In this document: positions 42,190 to 52,649 of the stretch, one piece after another
How positions within the stretch are numbered: the first letter of the stretch is position 1
Layout of the letters: each line of letters starts with the position of its first letter
Assembly: GCA_948144175.1 (NCBI GenBank)
Contig: CANXME010002283.1
Coordinates: 1-64,000, forward strand
DNA length: 64,000 bases
Direction of reading: 5' to 3'
DNA from: Closterium sp. NIES-65
Lineage: Eukaryota > Streptophyta > Zygnematophyceae > Desmidiales > Closteriaceae
Notes under the pieces: generated by a model
Told to the model about the DNA's origin: nothing
Databases searched by the model: none
What the model saw: only the letters and a program-made list of their open reading frames with translations
Made by a program: the position numbers and the translations under genes

Positions 42190-42290
42190 GTCGTGGAGGA
42201 GGAGGTCGACGTCGGGAATGCTGGCTGTGCGGCGATCCCGATCACCTCTCCTTCGAGTGTCCCGACCAGAGTGACTCGGACGACAATGAA
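42190..42290 (+). pseudogene. gag: E10 gag zinc knuckle
   Basis: Translation gives CWLCGDPDHLSFEC, a textbook C-x2-C-x4-H-x4-C zinc knuckle for binding element RNA, preceded by an Arg/Gly-rich stretch. The contrast with the unusual spacing in the short-LTR family is direct. Confidence 0.82.
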
Positions 42291-42487
42291 ACCAAGGGAG
42301 GCCGCGGGAGGTCTGGCAGCCGTCGTCTGCGTCGAGGAAACCAGCCACGAAAGGAGAAGCAGTCGACGAATTCGACCTCGGCAAAGGACGCCGACTCCTC
42401 CGCGGGTGGCAAAAGGCGAGGCGACAAGGAGGCGTCGTAGAACCGACCGTCTCACTGGCGCCGGAGGCTGGCGAGGATTTCCAGGCG

Positions 42488-43819
42488 GTGGCGGCAGCTG
42501 TGCAAGCAAACTCGGCGGTGCTCCTACTCGACAGTGGCTGCTCGCACCACCTGATGGGGACAAAGGACGCCTTCGTTGACTTGGGGCCGAATGGCGACGT
42601 GAAGCACATGCGTGGCTTCAATGGGGCGCTGCAGGACGTTCGCGGTCGTGGCACGGTTGCGCTGCAAGAGGAGGTCGGGAAGCGGGTGCTCATCTCCAAC
42701 ATTCTCTACGTCCTGGGCGTGCAGGCGAATCTGCTTTTGGCTGGCCAGCTGAAGGAGAGCGAGGTGACGCTGAAGGACGACGGCGGCCGGATGTTGCTCG
42801 TCTCCGCGGCGGGGGACGTGCTCGATCGAGCGACGTACACCGGCCGGATCCTCTGCACTGACCTGCGCCCATGCGCAGTAAAGACGACGACGCCCGTGAA
42901 AGAGGAGGTGGCTCCGCCGGCGATAGTCTCGGCGACGAAGGCAACCCCGGACAGGCTGCACACGAGGCTTGCACATGTTGGCATGGACACCATACGGAGT
43001 TCGGCGAAGCACGAGGTCGCCACCGGGCTGGACCTCAAGTCGGCGTCTGGCGCCGACTCACAGTGTGTTTCGTGTGTCGGCGGGAAGCTGGCGCGGCTCA
43101 ACTTCCCCGACCACGGCTCCGACGCCGACGACGTTCTGGCCGTCGTGCACATCGACTTGAGCGGGCCATTTCGCGTGGCTGCCAAGGACGGCAGCCTGTA
43201 CTTCTTGTTGATGAAGGACCGCAAAACCCGGTACGTGTGGGTGAGGCTGGTCGCCAAGAAGTCGGACGTGTTGCTGGAGTTCCAGAAGTGGCTGGTGCTG
43301 GTGGAGCGACAGGCGAAGCATTCGGTGGTGCAACTGCGTTCTGACCGCGGAGGGGAGTTCCTCGGGAAGGACTTCACCGCCTTCGTGGACAGCAGGGGAA
43401 TCATCCACGACTTGACCTGCCCTTACACCCCGCAGCAGAATGGCATGGCGGAGTGGGAGATGAGGATGGTGGTGGAGTCGGTGCGGACGATGCTGCTGCA
43501 CATGGGTGTGCAGCACCACCAGTGGCATCTCGCTCTGCGGCAGGCCGTGTGGGTTCGCAACTGCCTGGAGCGGTCCACGCTGCCACCAGGGTCAACGCCT
43601 TACCAGCTCCTCACCGGGCAGAAGCCCGACTTGTCGATGGCGCGGGTGTGGGGCTGCATAGCCCAATTCCTTGTCCCTGAGCAGCAGCGCGGTGGAAAAC
43701 TGCAGCCAAAGGCTCGGTGGGGCCTTCACCTCGGCGTGTCGGAGGAGAGCAAAGGTAGGGAGCTCCTCGACATCGCCGACAACCGGGTGGTCACCACGTC
43801 GGACGTGGTGTTCTACTAA
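42488..43819 (+). CDS. pol: E10 protease, GAG-pre-integrase and integrase (long open frame)
   Basis: A 443-residue open frame. Aspartic protease motif LLLDSGCSHHLMGTKDAFVD near residue 15. GAG-pre-integrase with TRLAHVGMDTIRSSAKHEVA and QCVSCVGGKL (HHCC zinc site, residues about 160-195). The integrase core has VVHIDLSGPF, LMKDRKTRYVWVRL and QLRSDRGGEFLGKD. YTPQQNGMAEWEMRMVVESV follows, then the C-terminal block RVWGCIAQFLVPEQQRGGKL and TTSDVVFY. The motif order and length are typical of copia. It would be processed from a polyprotein. The element as a whole is broken. Confidence 0.87.
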   Translation: MAAAVQANSAVLLLDSGCSHHLMGTKDAFVDLGPNGDVKHMRGFNGALQDVRGRGTVALQEEVGKRVLISNILYVLGVQANLLLAGQLKESEVTLKDDGGRMLLVSAAGDVLDRATYTGRILCTDLRPCAVKTTTPVKEEVAPPAIVSATKATPDRLHTRLAHVGMDTIRSSAKHEVATGLDLKSASGADSQCVSCVGGKLARLNFPDHGSDADDVLAVVHIDLSGPFRVAAKDGSLYFLLMKDRKTRYVWVRLVAKKSDVLLEFQKWLVLVERQAKHSVVQLRSDRGGEFLGKDFTAFVDSRGIIHDLTCPYTPQQNGMAEWEMRMVVESVRTMLLHMGVQHHQWHLALRQAVWVRNCLERSTLPPGSTPYQLLTGQKPDLSMARVWGCIAQFLVPEQQRGGKLQPKARWGLHLGVSEESKGRELLDIADNRVVTTSDVVFY

Positions 43820-44099
43820 ACCCTGTCGCTGGAGGTATGGAAGTCGGAATTCGGGCCCGTATCGGAGCGGATGCGGGCCAACCCGCCGACGGTTACCTCG
43901 ACGGCAACGCTTCCTCTGCTCGCTGCGGTCGGTGAGCAGTCTGATGAGGATGCCGCGGTCGCCCCTGACTCACCTTCCCATGCCCCTTCCCGTCGACCGG
44001 CATGGGCTGCCTTTGGTGTCGGCCTCCGATGATGAGGGGAGCAGTGGGGCGTCGCCTGTGGCGCCGGCCAAGAGCATCGTCAGTGGCCAGCGTGACGCC

Positions 44100-44490
44100 C
44101 AGCCTGTCGGGGCCGCGGGACCGCGGGACCGCGGGGCGGCGGGGGCTGCGGGACCGCGGGACTGCGGGGGCCGCAAGGGCTGCGGGACCGCGAGATCGCG
44201 GAGGTGTAGCCAACGCGGTCGCCGCAGGACCGCGGGACCGCGGAGGTGCAGCCGAGGAGACCACGGCTAGCAGGCAGCTGACAAGGGAGCAGGTAGCAGC
44301 TAAGCCGACCGCGGAGCAGTCGGCAGGGGAGCCGACGACAGGGAAGAAGTCGGCAGGATCGCCGACCGCGGTGTACCCGGACGCTGTCGGTAGTGACGCG
44401 AGAACGCAGGACCGTGGGGGCCGTGGGACCGCGGACGACGGCCGCGGGACCGCAAACGCCGACCGCGGGACCGCGGAGTCCACCGACAGC
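44100..44490 (+). repeat. GACCGCGGG repeats inside the E10 hinge
   Basis: The LTR-type GGGACCGCGGGACCGCGG motif recurs at about 44108-44260 and 44405-44485, within the region between integrase and RT. LTR and coding hinge of one element thus share the same microsatellite-like unit. Confidence 0.7.
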
Positions 44491-44689
44491 AAAGTGGTGG
44501 AAGTCCAGACCGAGCCACGGCGTACAAGCCGACTTCGAAGGCCGCCTGATTTTTTCGTCCCCGCTGCCTTCACCACGGTGTACGACGTTGACGACGACGA
44601 CCTGGCGAACGGCGACGCCGAGGACGATGAGGAGTTTTTGGAGCTCGACCCCGACATGCACGCCGATCCCGAGCACCGTTAGGACATCG

Positions 44690-45355
44690 CGACGATGACG
44701 CTGAAGGAGGCGCTGGCGAGCTGGAAGAGTCCGGCGGTGAAGGCCGCCATGGAGGAGGAGATCCGCAGCCTCATCAGCAACGGCACTTGAGAGCTAGTCG
44801 AGCGCCCACACGGGGTGAACATCATGAAGAACCGGTGGGTGCTGACAACGAAGTACCGCATCGACGACACCGTCGAGCGCGAGAAGGCGAGGCTGGTCGT
44901 GAAAGACTTCACGCAAATGTATGGCGCCGACTACGACGAGACGTACGCGCCGATGAGCAGTTACGTCACGCTGAGGATCTTCCTCAGCATCGCCGCCGTC
45001 CTTGATTTCAACCTGATGCAGCTGGACATGAAGAACACCTTCTTGCAGAGCAAGCTCGACTGCGTGCTGTACATGTACCAGCCGGACTACTTCAACGACG
45101 GGACCGGCCGGGTGTGCAAGCTGCTGAACAGCCTCTATGGGCTAAAGCAGTCGCCGTTGCTGTGGTACACAGCTCTCAACGACGTGTTGGTTGGCGCCGG
45201 GTGGAAGAAGATCCAAGTCGACGAAGCTCTATACTTCAAGGTCGGCAACGACAAGGTGACCTGCTGGGTGTTGGTTTACGTCGACGTCCTTCTCGCCGCG
45301 AGCAGCAGCACCGAGATGTTGAAGGAGCTGAAGGAGCTCCTGGAGGCCGCGTGAG
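44690..45355 (+). pseudogene. pol: E10 reverse transcriptase
   Basis: RVT_2 blocks: EALASWKSPAVKAAMEEEIR, MKNRWVLTTKYRIDD, QMYGADYDETYAPMSSYVTL, NLMQLDMKNTFLQSKLDCVL, LLNSLYGLKQSPLLWYTALN and VLVYVDVLLAASSS at the active-site position. Only the order expected for copia is seen. Broken. Confidence 0.8.
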
Positions 45356-45364
45356 ATTTCACCG

Positions 45365-46280
45365 GTGGAGAAGTATCTCAGCCTGGAGATAAGGCGCGAC
45401 AGGCCGGCGAGGAAGCTCTGGCTGCACCTGCAGGGCTATGCCGACAAGCTACGCAAGCACTTAATCGACGAGGAGCAGACCGAGTGCACTCCGAAGACGC
45501 CGGTCTCGATCGACGCCTACAACGAGCTCACCTTCAACGACGAGGAGGCACAGGAGCGTCAAGAGGAGGAACAACCGGCAGAAGGTCGGCTCACTGCAGT
45601 TCGCGGCGACAACGACGCGGCCGGACATTGCCTTCGCCTGCAGCAAGTTGGGGAGCGGCCTCACGGTGAGGAGCGACCAGCATTGGCGCGAGGTCGTCCG
45701 CTGCCTTGCCTACCTCGCCAACACGTGCGACACCGCCCTGGAGTTCAGCGGTTGTCCGGAGTCACTGGAGTTGGTCGGCTACGTGGACGCCGATGACGCC
45801 GGCGACAAGCAGAATTGGATGAGCACGGGCGGCTACGTGTTCGTCTTCGGAGGGGCCACGGTCTCTTGGTCGAGCCAGCGCATAAAGTGCGCGACGTTGT
45901 CATTGACTGAGTCGGAGTACATGGCGGCCGTCGAAGCCGGCAAGGAGGGACGTCGCCTTCGCTTCCTCCTTGCGGAGTTCCGGCAGCTGGACGCCGGGAA
46001 GCCGACTGTCCTTCGGGTGGACAACAAGTCGGCCATCACAGTTGCCAAGGGCATGGGGTTGACGGACAACCTCAAGCACAAGGAGCGGCGACAAGCCTGG
46101 CTGCAGCACATGGTGAAGCGTGGGAAGTTTTCGCTGACGTACATTCCAACCACTAAGTAGCCGACCGACTTCCTGACAAAGGCGCTGCACTACCCGGCCT
46201 TCAACCGATCCTCCGTTGCAATTGGCCAAGTGCGCCTGGCCAATGTGAGCGACGGTGACAACGACGTGCAGCAGTAGGTG
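45365..46280 (+). pseudogene. pol: E10 RNase H
   Basis: Blocks YLSLEIRRDRPARKLWLHLQ, VVRCLAYLANTCDTALEF, VGYVDADDAGDKQNWMSTGG, LSLTESEYMAAVEAGKEGRR, VDNKSAITVAKGMGL and PTDFLTKALHYPAF. The D-E-D pattern (YVDAD, TESEY, VDNKS) fits copia RNase H. Broken in one or two places. Confidence 0.8.
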
Positions 46281-46383
46281 CATGGCTGGTGCGGTGAACA
46301 GCGTGCTGTGCGTTGTGTGCACGCCGATGGTCTATTCTCCGAGCAGTCCTGGCGTGTGGGCTCGGGGGGCCCAAGCGTGAACG

Positions 46384-47342
46384 CGGCAGGGGAGTGTCAA
46401 CGGGAGTAGTGTTTGGCCCCGTCCTCGCTTGGGCGGAACCGACCGCGGGAGGGCCGCGGGACCGCGGGAGGACCGCGGGGACCGCGGGACCGCGGGAGAA
46501 CCGTGGGGGACCGCGGGACCGCGGGAGGGCCGCGGGACCGTGGGAGGACTGCGGGGACCGCCGGACCGCGGGAGGGCCGCGGGACCGCGGGAGAACCGCA
46601 GGGGACCACGGGAGGGCCGCGGGACCGCGGGAGGCCACGGGAGACCGCGTGAGGCCGCGGGAGGCCGCGGGAGACCGCGGGGCCGCGGGAGACAACCACG
46701 GGACCACGGGACCGCGGGGACCGCGGTGGCCACGGATGGACGACCGGGGGCCACGGGGGCCGCGGGATACCCGGTCGACCAAGATACCCGGGCGACGTGG
46801 GCGAAAGTCGCCGGGGGTGTTTTCTGCGAGAACGACCTCGGTGGTGGTATCCCGAGGTCGACATGGCTGGTGGGCGCCGTCATGGGTGGAGTGTCTGCGC
46901 TGGGCGTGTGACGGGGCGTTGGGCGCCAACCAGCTTCACGCACATGCGAAGCTGGTGCACCATTGTTAGGCGGGTGCAACGCTGTGCAGCCGAATTGCTG
47001 CAGTGTTGGCACACCGCGAACTTGCAACATTGGCAAGCCGCGACTCTGCTCTGCTGGAGTGCAGTCGACCAAGTCGTGCTGGCACACGGTCGACCGTGCT
47101 GCGCTGGCAGTCGACCAATAGCCTTGCTAGGTCTGATGTAGTCTGTGTTGCCAATGTTGATGCAATCATTCCTGAACCGTTGTTGTGAACTTTTGCTAGT
47201 GAAACTCTTGCCATTTTTCCCCGTGAACCAGCGAGCAATGCAAGCACAAGTAAACGACTAACGAACGAACGCAGAGATCACACGAGCATCCGTGCCTAGC
47301 GTGTGGTCTATCTCCCGTTGTAATAGTTATCTCCGCAGGTGC
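46384..47342 (+). repeat. E10 purine tract, 3' LTR (46395-47337) and right TSD
   Basis: CGGCAGGGGAG precedes TGTCAACGGGAGTAGTG. The LTR ends TCTCCGCA at 47337. GGTGC (47338-47342) is the right duplication. It has a long GACCGCGGG array (46437-46735) and the conserved hairpin CCAGCTTC/GAAGCTGG (46930-46937 and 46948-46955). Confidence 0.83.
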
Positions 47343-48480
47343 AACTCCTGTAGAGGCTTTGCACACCTTCATGCTTGACTCCGGCGTGGCTCGCTGCTTC
47401 TTCCGCAAGTGCACCAGGGTCACACCGCTCACTACCCCTGTCCCTGTCATTCTGGGTGACACCTCTGTTGGCCCAGTCGTTGCACGTGCCTCCACCGTTT
47501 TCCTGTGTCTGGCAGCCCCTTGCGGCTCCCCCACAGGTTTCCACCTCCCGTTGTTCACTAAGAACTTGGTGAGTACCGCTGTCCTCCAGGACCAGTTTGT
47601 CCCTGTGACTACTCCTGGGGTGAGTTTGTGGCGATCTGTACGGACTTACGGACTGGCGCCCACCTTGCCACGTTCACTTGGAGACGGGGTTCTGGCTTGT
47701 ACACACTGACCACTGAGTCTGCACAGGTAGCTGCATCTGGTCAGGTAGCTGCATCTTGCTTGTGTTAGTTACCCACGCACCCGTCTCTCATCTGACACCA
47801 CTGTCTGGGTCACCCCTCCTTGCCGTGTCTGAGTAGCATGCACTCCCGTCTCCTTGTCTCTGGCCTTCCCAGGTCCCTGCCCCCGCTCTCGCGGTGGCTT
47901 GTACTGCCGTGCCTTTCGTGCGTCGAGGGGAGGTAGTGCGCCGCTCCTCACTCCTCCTCGTTTCCTCCGACCACTGCTCCTCTGCAAACTCTCCACATGG
48001 ACATGACCACGAGTGATACTTTCTGTTGGTTGTTGACGACTACACACGCTACACCACGATCTTCCCCTTGTAGAGCAAGGTGGATGTCCGCGGTGTTTTG
48101 ATCCCCTGGATTCGTGGTGTTCGTTGCCAGCTGAGCGCACGGATCCAGCAGGACCTCCAGGTCCTGTGACTGCACTCGGACCGAGGTGGTGAGTTTTCCT
48201 CCAGCCTCCTTGAGGACTTATGTCATACGAAGGGCATCGCCCAATCGTTCACGCTTCTGGCCTCTTTACAGCAGAATGGGATTGCTGAGCACCGCATTGG
48301 CTTGGCCATGGAGGTTGCTCGCACCTCCATGATCGATGCGGCTGCTCCCCATTTTCTGTGGCCGTTTGTCGTCCGATACGCCGCGTGTCTCAACCTTTGG
48401 CTCCGTGTCTCCGTGCCGGAGACCTCGCCTACATTGCGTTGGACGGGGGGGGCAGGCAATGCGTCGGCGTTTAGGGTCTA
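47343..48480 (+). pseudogene. pol: E8 protease, GAG-pre-integrase and integrase
   Basis: Protease block EALHTFMLDSGVARCFFRKC (about 47350-47410), then FHLPLFTKNLVSTAVLQDQF (about 47540-47600), the H/C zinc region about 47800-47935, VVDDYTRYTTIFPL-like integrase sequence near 48030-48070, and the APHFLWPFVVRYAA region near 48345-48385. Continuous with E8 gag across E10. Heavily broken. Confidence 0.7.
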
Positions 48481-48539
48481 GGGCTCGCTCTCCCTTGTCC
48501 GCGATACCACCGTGGCCAAGCTCTCTTCTCGCTGCAGCA

Positions 48540-49070
48540 GCTTCGCGTTTGGGCTGTCCGATGGGGCAGCCCCAGTGCCGGAGCTTGGGGTGCTGGAGGC
48601 GCTGGTGATGGAGGTGCTGGAGCTGCTGGAGGTACTTGAGCTGACAGTGCTGGAGGTGCTGGTCCTAGAGGTGTTGGTACTAGAGGTACTGGTGCTGGAG
48701 GTACTAGTGCTGGAGGTGCTGCTGCTGGAGGTGCTGGTGCTGGAGGTGCTGGTGCTGTAGGGCTGGTGCTGGAGGTGCTGGTGCTGGAGGTGCTGGTACT
48801 GGTGCTGGAGGTGCTGGAGCTGGTGCTGGAGGTGCTGGTGCTAGAAGTGCTGGTGCTGGAGGTGCTGGAGTTGGTGGTCTTCAAGGTGCTGGTGCTGGAG
48901 GTCCTGGTGCACGTCGCCAGGAGACCCTCTCGCTGCAGCAGCTTCGCGAGTGGGCTGTGCAGTGGGGCAGCCCCGATGACGGAATTGGAGCTGCTGGTGA
49001 TGGAGGTGCTGTTACTACTGAAGCTGGAGGTGCTGGTGCTAGAGGTCATGCCAGACCCGTCACTGGCAAT
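48540..49070 (+). repeat. E8 hinge repeats
   Basis: GGTGCTGGTGCTGGAGGTGC-type units (period 15-18) from about 48580 to 48900 give Gly/Ala-rich sequence in the pol frame and Val/Leu- or Ser/Thr-rich shadows in the others. Confidence 0.68.
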
Positions 49071-49199
49071 TCTGGGGATGCGACTAGTCAGCAGTAGCCG
49101 TAAGTTCTTCGCCACCTTCTTAGTCTCCCGCGTGCTGTTATAGAGTTCCCCATTGCTGGTACTACTCCTCCGTTACTGTTTCCACCGGCTTACCTGTTT

Positions 49200-51100
49200 C
49201 AGCCAGTGTTATTGCCTGACTCCTCACTGCCTGCTCCTACTCCTTATACTGCAGTGACGGAGCCCCTGACTGAGAGTAGAGAGCCTGCATCGCGTCCTGT
49301 CACGCCTGTTCGTACTCGTTGTGCTCCTCGTGCTCACCCTCCACCTGTCCCCGGCACTCACACGATAGCACTTCGTCCTTTCTGTGTTCCACAGCGTGTA
49401 GTCCTGCCTTCGCCGCCTGCGACTTCTCTTCCTGAAGTTCCTCACCCTGAGTCTGACCTTGGTCGTGCAGCTAGTCCTACTGTCACGCATGTCTTGGCCA
49501 CACTTGTCCCTGACCCTTCGTTTGCGTCTACTGATGCGTCTTCCTTAGTCACTAAGCTTGCTGACTTCGCTTCTGCCTTTTGTCTAGACTACTTCGCGAG
49601 TCTTGCTAGTGAGTCCGAGTCTGACTATCCTTCATTCGTCCGGGGTGAGCTTGGCCTTGGTTATGACGTCCTTGAGGACAGACAGAGCTCGATTGCCTTG
49701 CGGCTGCCGTTCCTCATCTTGCTGCCATGTTGCTTGCCCCTGAGGGAGCCCTGGATGCAATGGACATCCCGACCCCGCGGTCTTACGCAGAGGCGATTTT
49801 GGGTCAATACTCCTTTCAATAGCAGACAGCCATGGACGCAGAGGTGGCTTCTTGGAAAACCACAGGCACCAACGTCGACGAGGTTTCCCCGCCGGGTTCT
49901 CCGCCTGCCTTCAAGGCACGCTACGTTGCACGATGCTTCAGTCAGCGACAGGGGGTCGACTTCTTTCAGATCTTCTCCCCCAACCCGAAGATGACCACTC
50001 CAAATTTTTGGATCTTACTGCACGTTGCAGCACAGCGTGACTACGAGCTCCACTCGCTTGACTTCAGCACAACTTGCTTGCGGGGCATGCCCACCTAGCT
50101 TCAATAGGTCGTTTCCGGAGGGTACCCAATGGAGCCCTCGGTGGCCTGTCTACGGTCTCCATCAAGCGCCCCGCATGTGGCACGACACACTATGGACTAC
50201 ACTTGCGGCTCTTGGGTTTGCCCCTTCGACTGCTGACTTATCGCTGTTTCTCCGCACCGACCGTTCTCCACCACCGTTCTACATCCTTGTGTACGTCGAC
50301 GACTTGGTTATTGATACTACTGACACTAAGGCACTGGCCCTTGTGAAGGCAGAGCTCCAGAAGAGACATACCTGCACTAACCTGAATGAGGTGTGCAGCT
50401 ATCTTGGCTTGCAGATTACCCGGGACAGAGCACGGCGCACCATCACTCTGACTCAGTCACATATGGTGCACCAGATCCTTCAATGCTTCGACTTCCAGTT
50501 CTCCTCGCCACAGTCCACTCCTCTGCCTACAGGCTACTCGGTCTTAGCTCCACCTTCGGACGAGTACGTAGAGCCAACTGGTCAGTATCCAGAGCTTGTG
50601 GGCTGCCTCATGTACTTATTAACTTGCACTCAACATGACCTCGCGTACCCTCTCAGCATCCTAGCGCGCTGCGTTGCGCCCGGGAGACACAGGCCAGACC
50701 ACTGGCAGGCTGCTAGGAGGGTGTTGCATTACTTGTGCAGTACACTGGGCATGGAGCTTGTGCGTGGAGGATGGGGCTCAATTGAAAAAATAGGACACTC
50801 GGACTTTTCCTGGGCCGACGACCAGGCGAATGAGCGGTCGTCATAGGGTTACACTTTCAGTCTCGACCCTGGTTCTGTCTCCTGGAGGTCCACCCGCTCG
50901 TCTTTTATTCTCAACTCCAGCTGTGAGACTGAGATCTACGCGGGGGCCATGGCTGCACAGGAGTTACACTGGCTGACCTACTTGCTGACAGACTAGGGGA
51001 GGCAGCCTCGTTCTACTCCGGTTCTGTAAGTCAACAACAAGGCCTCGATTGCCATGTGTTGGAGTAGAGACTGGAGCACAAAACGAAGCACATTGCTCTT
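49200..51100 (+). pseudogene. pol: E8 reverse transcriptase and RNase H
   Basis: The pre-RT block (SEVPHPESDLGRAASPTVTH-like, about 49430-49500) is followed by RT from MDAEVASWKTTGTNVDEVSP (49832), YILVYVDDLVIDTTDTKALA (about 50277-50340) and CSYLGLQITRDRARRTITLT. RNase H blocks follow (YLCSTLGMELVRGG, SSCETEIYAGAMAAQELHW-like, to about 51100). Broken in several places. Confidence 0.75.
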
Positions 51101-51104
51101 CGTG

Positions 51105-52010
51105 CGACCACTGGTGCCGCGTCGCTCTCCTTCGCTCTTGACTCTAGTGCATCGAAGTGTTTCTTCCGCGACCGCATAGCCCTCTCATCGCTTCCTTCGA
51201 CCAGTCACCTTGGCCAACTCTTCCTCAGATCATAGCACCACTACACTTCCGTGTCTGATGGTTCCCTCATGGTCTTTCATGGGTCCGCACATCCCCTTGT
51301 TTTTTACTCCGGCGGCACAACAGTCTCCTCGACGGGCCAATGCATCAAGTGCGTGATGTTGTCCTCGACCGAGTCGAAGTACATCGCTACAACCAAAGCT
51401 AAAAAGGAGGCACGCCGCCTTCGCTTCCTCCTCGCCGAGTTCCAGCTCCTTGAGTAGGACAACCGATTGGCCATCGCGGTCACTGAAGGATTGAGGCTGA
51501 AGGAAATCCTTAAGCACATGGAGCAACAATATGTCTGGCTGCAGCAGATGGTGAAGCGCAAGAAGATTTCATGCGCTGAAGTACATCCTGTCCACGAAGA
51601 AGCCGGCGGACTTCCTCACGAAGGCACTGCACTTCCCGGCATTGAACCGATGCACCATCATAGTCTGACAATTTTGTCCGACGGTGGCGACAACGTGCAG
51701 AAACAGACGCCATGTCCTTTTCCATGGCTGGCAAAGTATCCCCCTTGTATTCTATTATAAAGGTTCTGGGTGGGCCTAATATGTGTATTGGTGCCCAAGC
51801 TTGGCCTCAGCAGGGGAGTGTCGAAGAGAAAGGCCCCGCCCTCACTTGGGCGCAACTAATCCCGCCGTCTTCGACGGAACATTGCGTGCAGCTCATGTAA
51901 CGTTAAACTATGAGCAGGTACACGTTGAAAAGGTCTTAATCTCTACTTTCCAGAATGATAACGCACGTCTTCAACCAAGATCTAGGCCGATCGCTATCGC
52001 GATTTAAGTG
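51105..52010 (+). mobile_element. E11: copia remnants, protease scrap plus E10-like RNase H and LTR start (fossil)
   Basis: 51105-51215 resembles a short-LTR family protease (FALDSSASKCFFRDRIALSS). From about 51260 to 51690 an RNase H of the E10 type follows (SSTESKYIATTKAKKEARRL, RLRFLLAEFQLLE). A purine tract AGCAGGGGAG and an LTR start TGTCGAAGAGAAAGGCCCCG at 51819 parallel the E10 3' end. The LTR fades after about 51900 and no right end is seen. Broken. Confidence 0.6.
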
Positions 52011-52323
52011 TGACGGGGTATCCTGGCGGTATTACTTGGCAGGCATGGATTAGATCAAGAAAGTAGCTTTAGCAAGAGTTCAGATCTGAAAAGTGACGAG
52101 TTGATCCCTACCAATCCAACCCTTGCCCTACAACAATCCCCAACAAACCAAAGTGCCAAACTAGCAACACTAAAGGTATTGTAGTGAATAGCAAAGGTTT
52201 GTTGGTGCTTGTTGGGTTCGAGATCAATTCCAGCCCGCAACAAGTCTAGCACGCACATTTTGCCCAAACACTTAGCCCACAACCAGCAAGAGCAAAATAC
52301 CACAACCATCTACACAGTCAACA
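52011..52323 (-). repeat. E9 3' LTR (partial, right edge clear)
   Basis: The minus-strand start TGTTGACTGTG at 52323 follows the purine tract GCAAGGGGAAG. AT-rich, without coding potential. The other end cannot be fixed because no second copy is present. Confidence 0.55.
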
Positions 52324-52429
52324 CTTCCCCTTGCTCGTGCTGAAGGTGGGTGAACACCACTAGGCAAAATCCTCACTCCACTCCCCCTTGCCCAGGGAGG
52401 GCCGCCATCCACAGCATGATGTTGTCAAG

Positions 52430-52649
52430 GCATAGAAGCACCAACCCTCCCACATCCTGCTCAGGCACCATGCCAACATGGGGCTGCATCCCCATCAAGG
52501 ATATGCACACACCGTGCCGCTCAAAGGGAAGGGGTTTGGTGAGTATGTCTGCAGCTTGACGGTTGGTTGGGCACCACCGGAGGATCACCTCGCCACTTGC
52601 CACCATCTCCATGATGAAATGCCACCGAACCTGCATGTGCTTGGTGCAG
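52430..52649 (-). pseudogene. pol: E9 RNase H, C-terminal part
   Basis: Minus strand: CTKHMQVRWHFIMEMVASGE and NRQAADILTKPLPFERHGV, typical of the copia RNase H end. Its N-terminal part lies at 53490-53790 on the far side of the solo LTR. Confidence 0.8.

Larger units (their letters stand above)
40081..47337 (+). mobile_element. E10: long-LTR copia inside E8 (fossil)
   Basis: 7,257 bp. LTRs 40081-40906 (826 bp) and 46395-47337 (943 bp), gag about 41010-42300, protease/integrase 42488-43819, hinge about 43820-44670, RT about 44690-45355, RNase H about 45365-46280, purine tract 46384-46394. The E8 gag/protease interval resumes on the right. In the last 166 bp the LTRs differ at about 16 positions (about 10 per cent), so it is old. 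It has about eight breaks. Its gag and LTR are unrelated to the short-LTR family. Confidence 0.87.
38310..51100 (+). mobile_element. E8: diverged short-LTR copia, holding E10 (fossil)
   Basis: 5' LTR 38310-38438, PBS 38439, leader repeats to about 39300, gag from 39487, then E10 (40081-47337), then protease from 47343, integrase about 47990-48480, hinge about 48540-49070, RT about 49830-50850, RNase H to about 51100. No 3' LTR is seen. Gag and integrase are more diverged than in E1, E4, E5, E6 and E12, so E8 is an older or separate subfamily. It has well over ten breaks. Confidence 0.82.

Noticed and set aside
44103-44260. GC-rich GACCGCGGG blocks as CpG-island promoters
   Set aside because: They are repeat arrays inside a copia hinge and LTRs. 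Their GC content comes from the unit itself, and no gene start is nearby.
51105-52323. Envelope-like gene downstream of copia RNase H
   Set aside because: No signal peptide, membrane segment or long frame follows RNase H in any element. The stretch is made of other copia remnants and LTR sequence.
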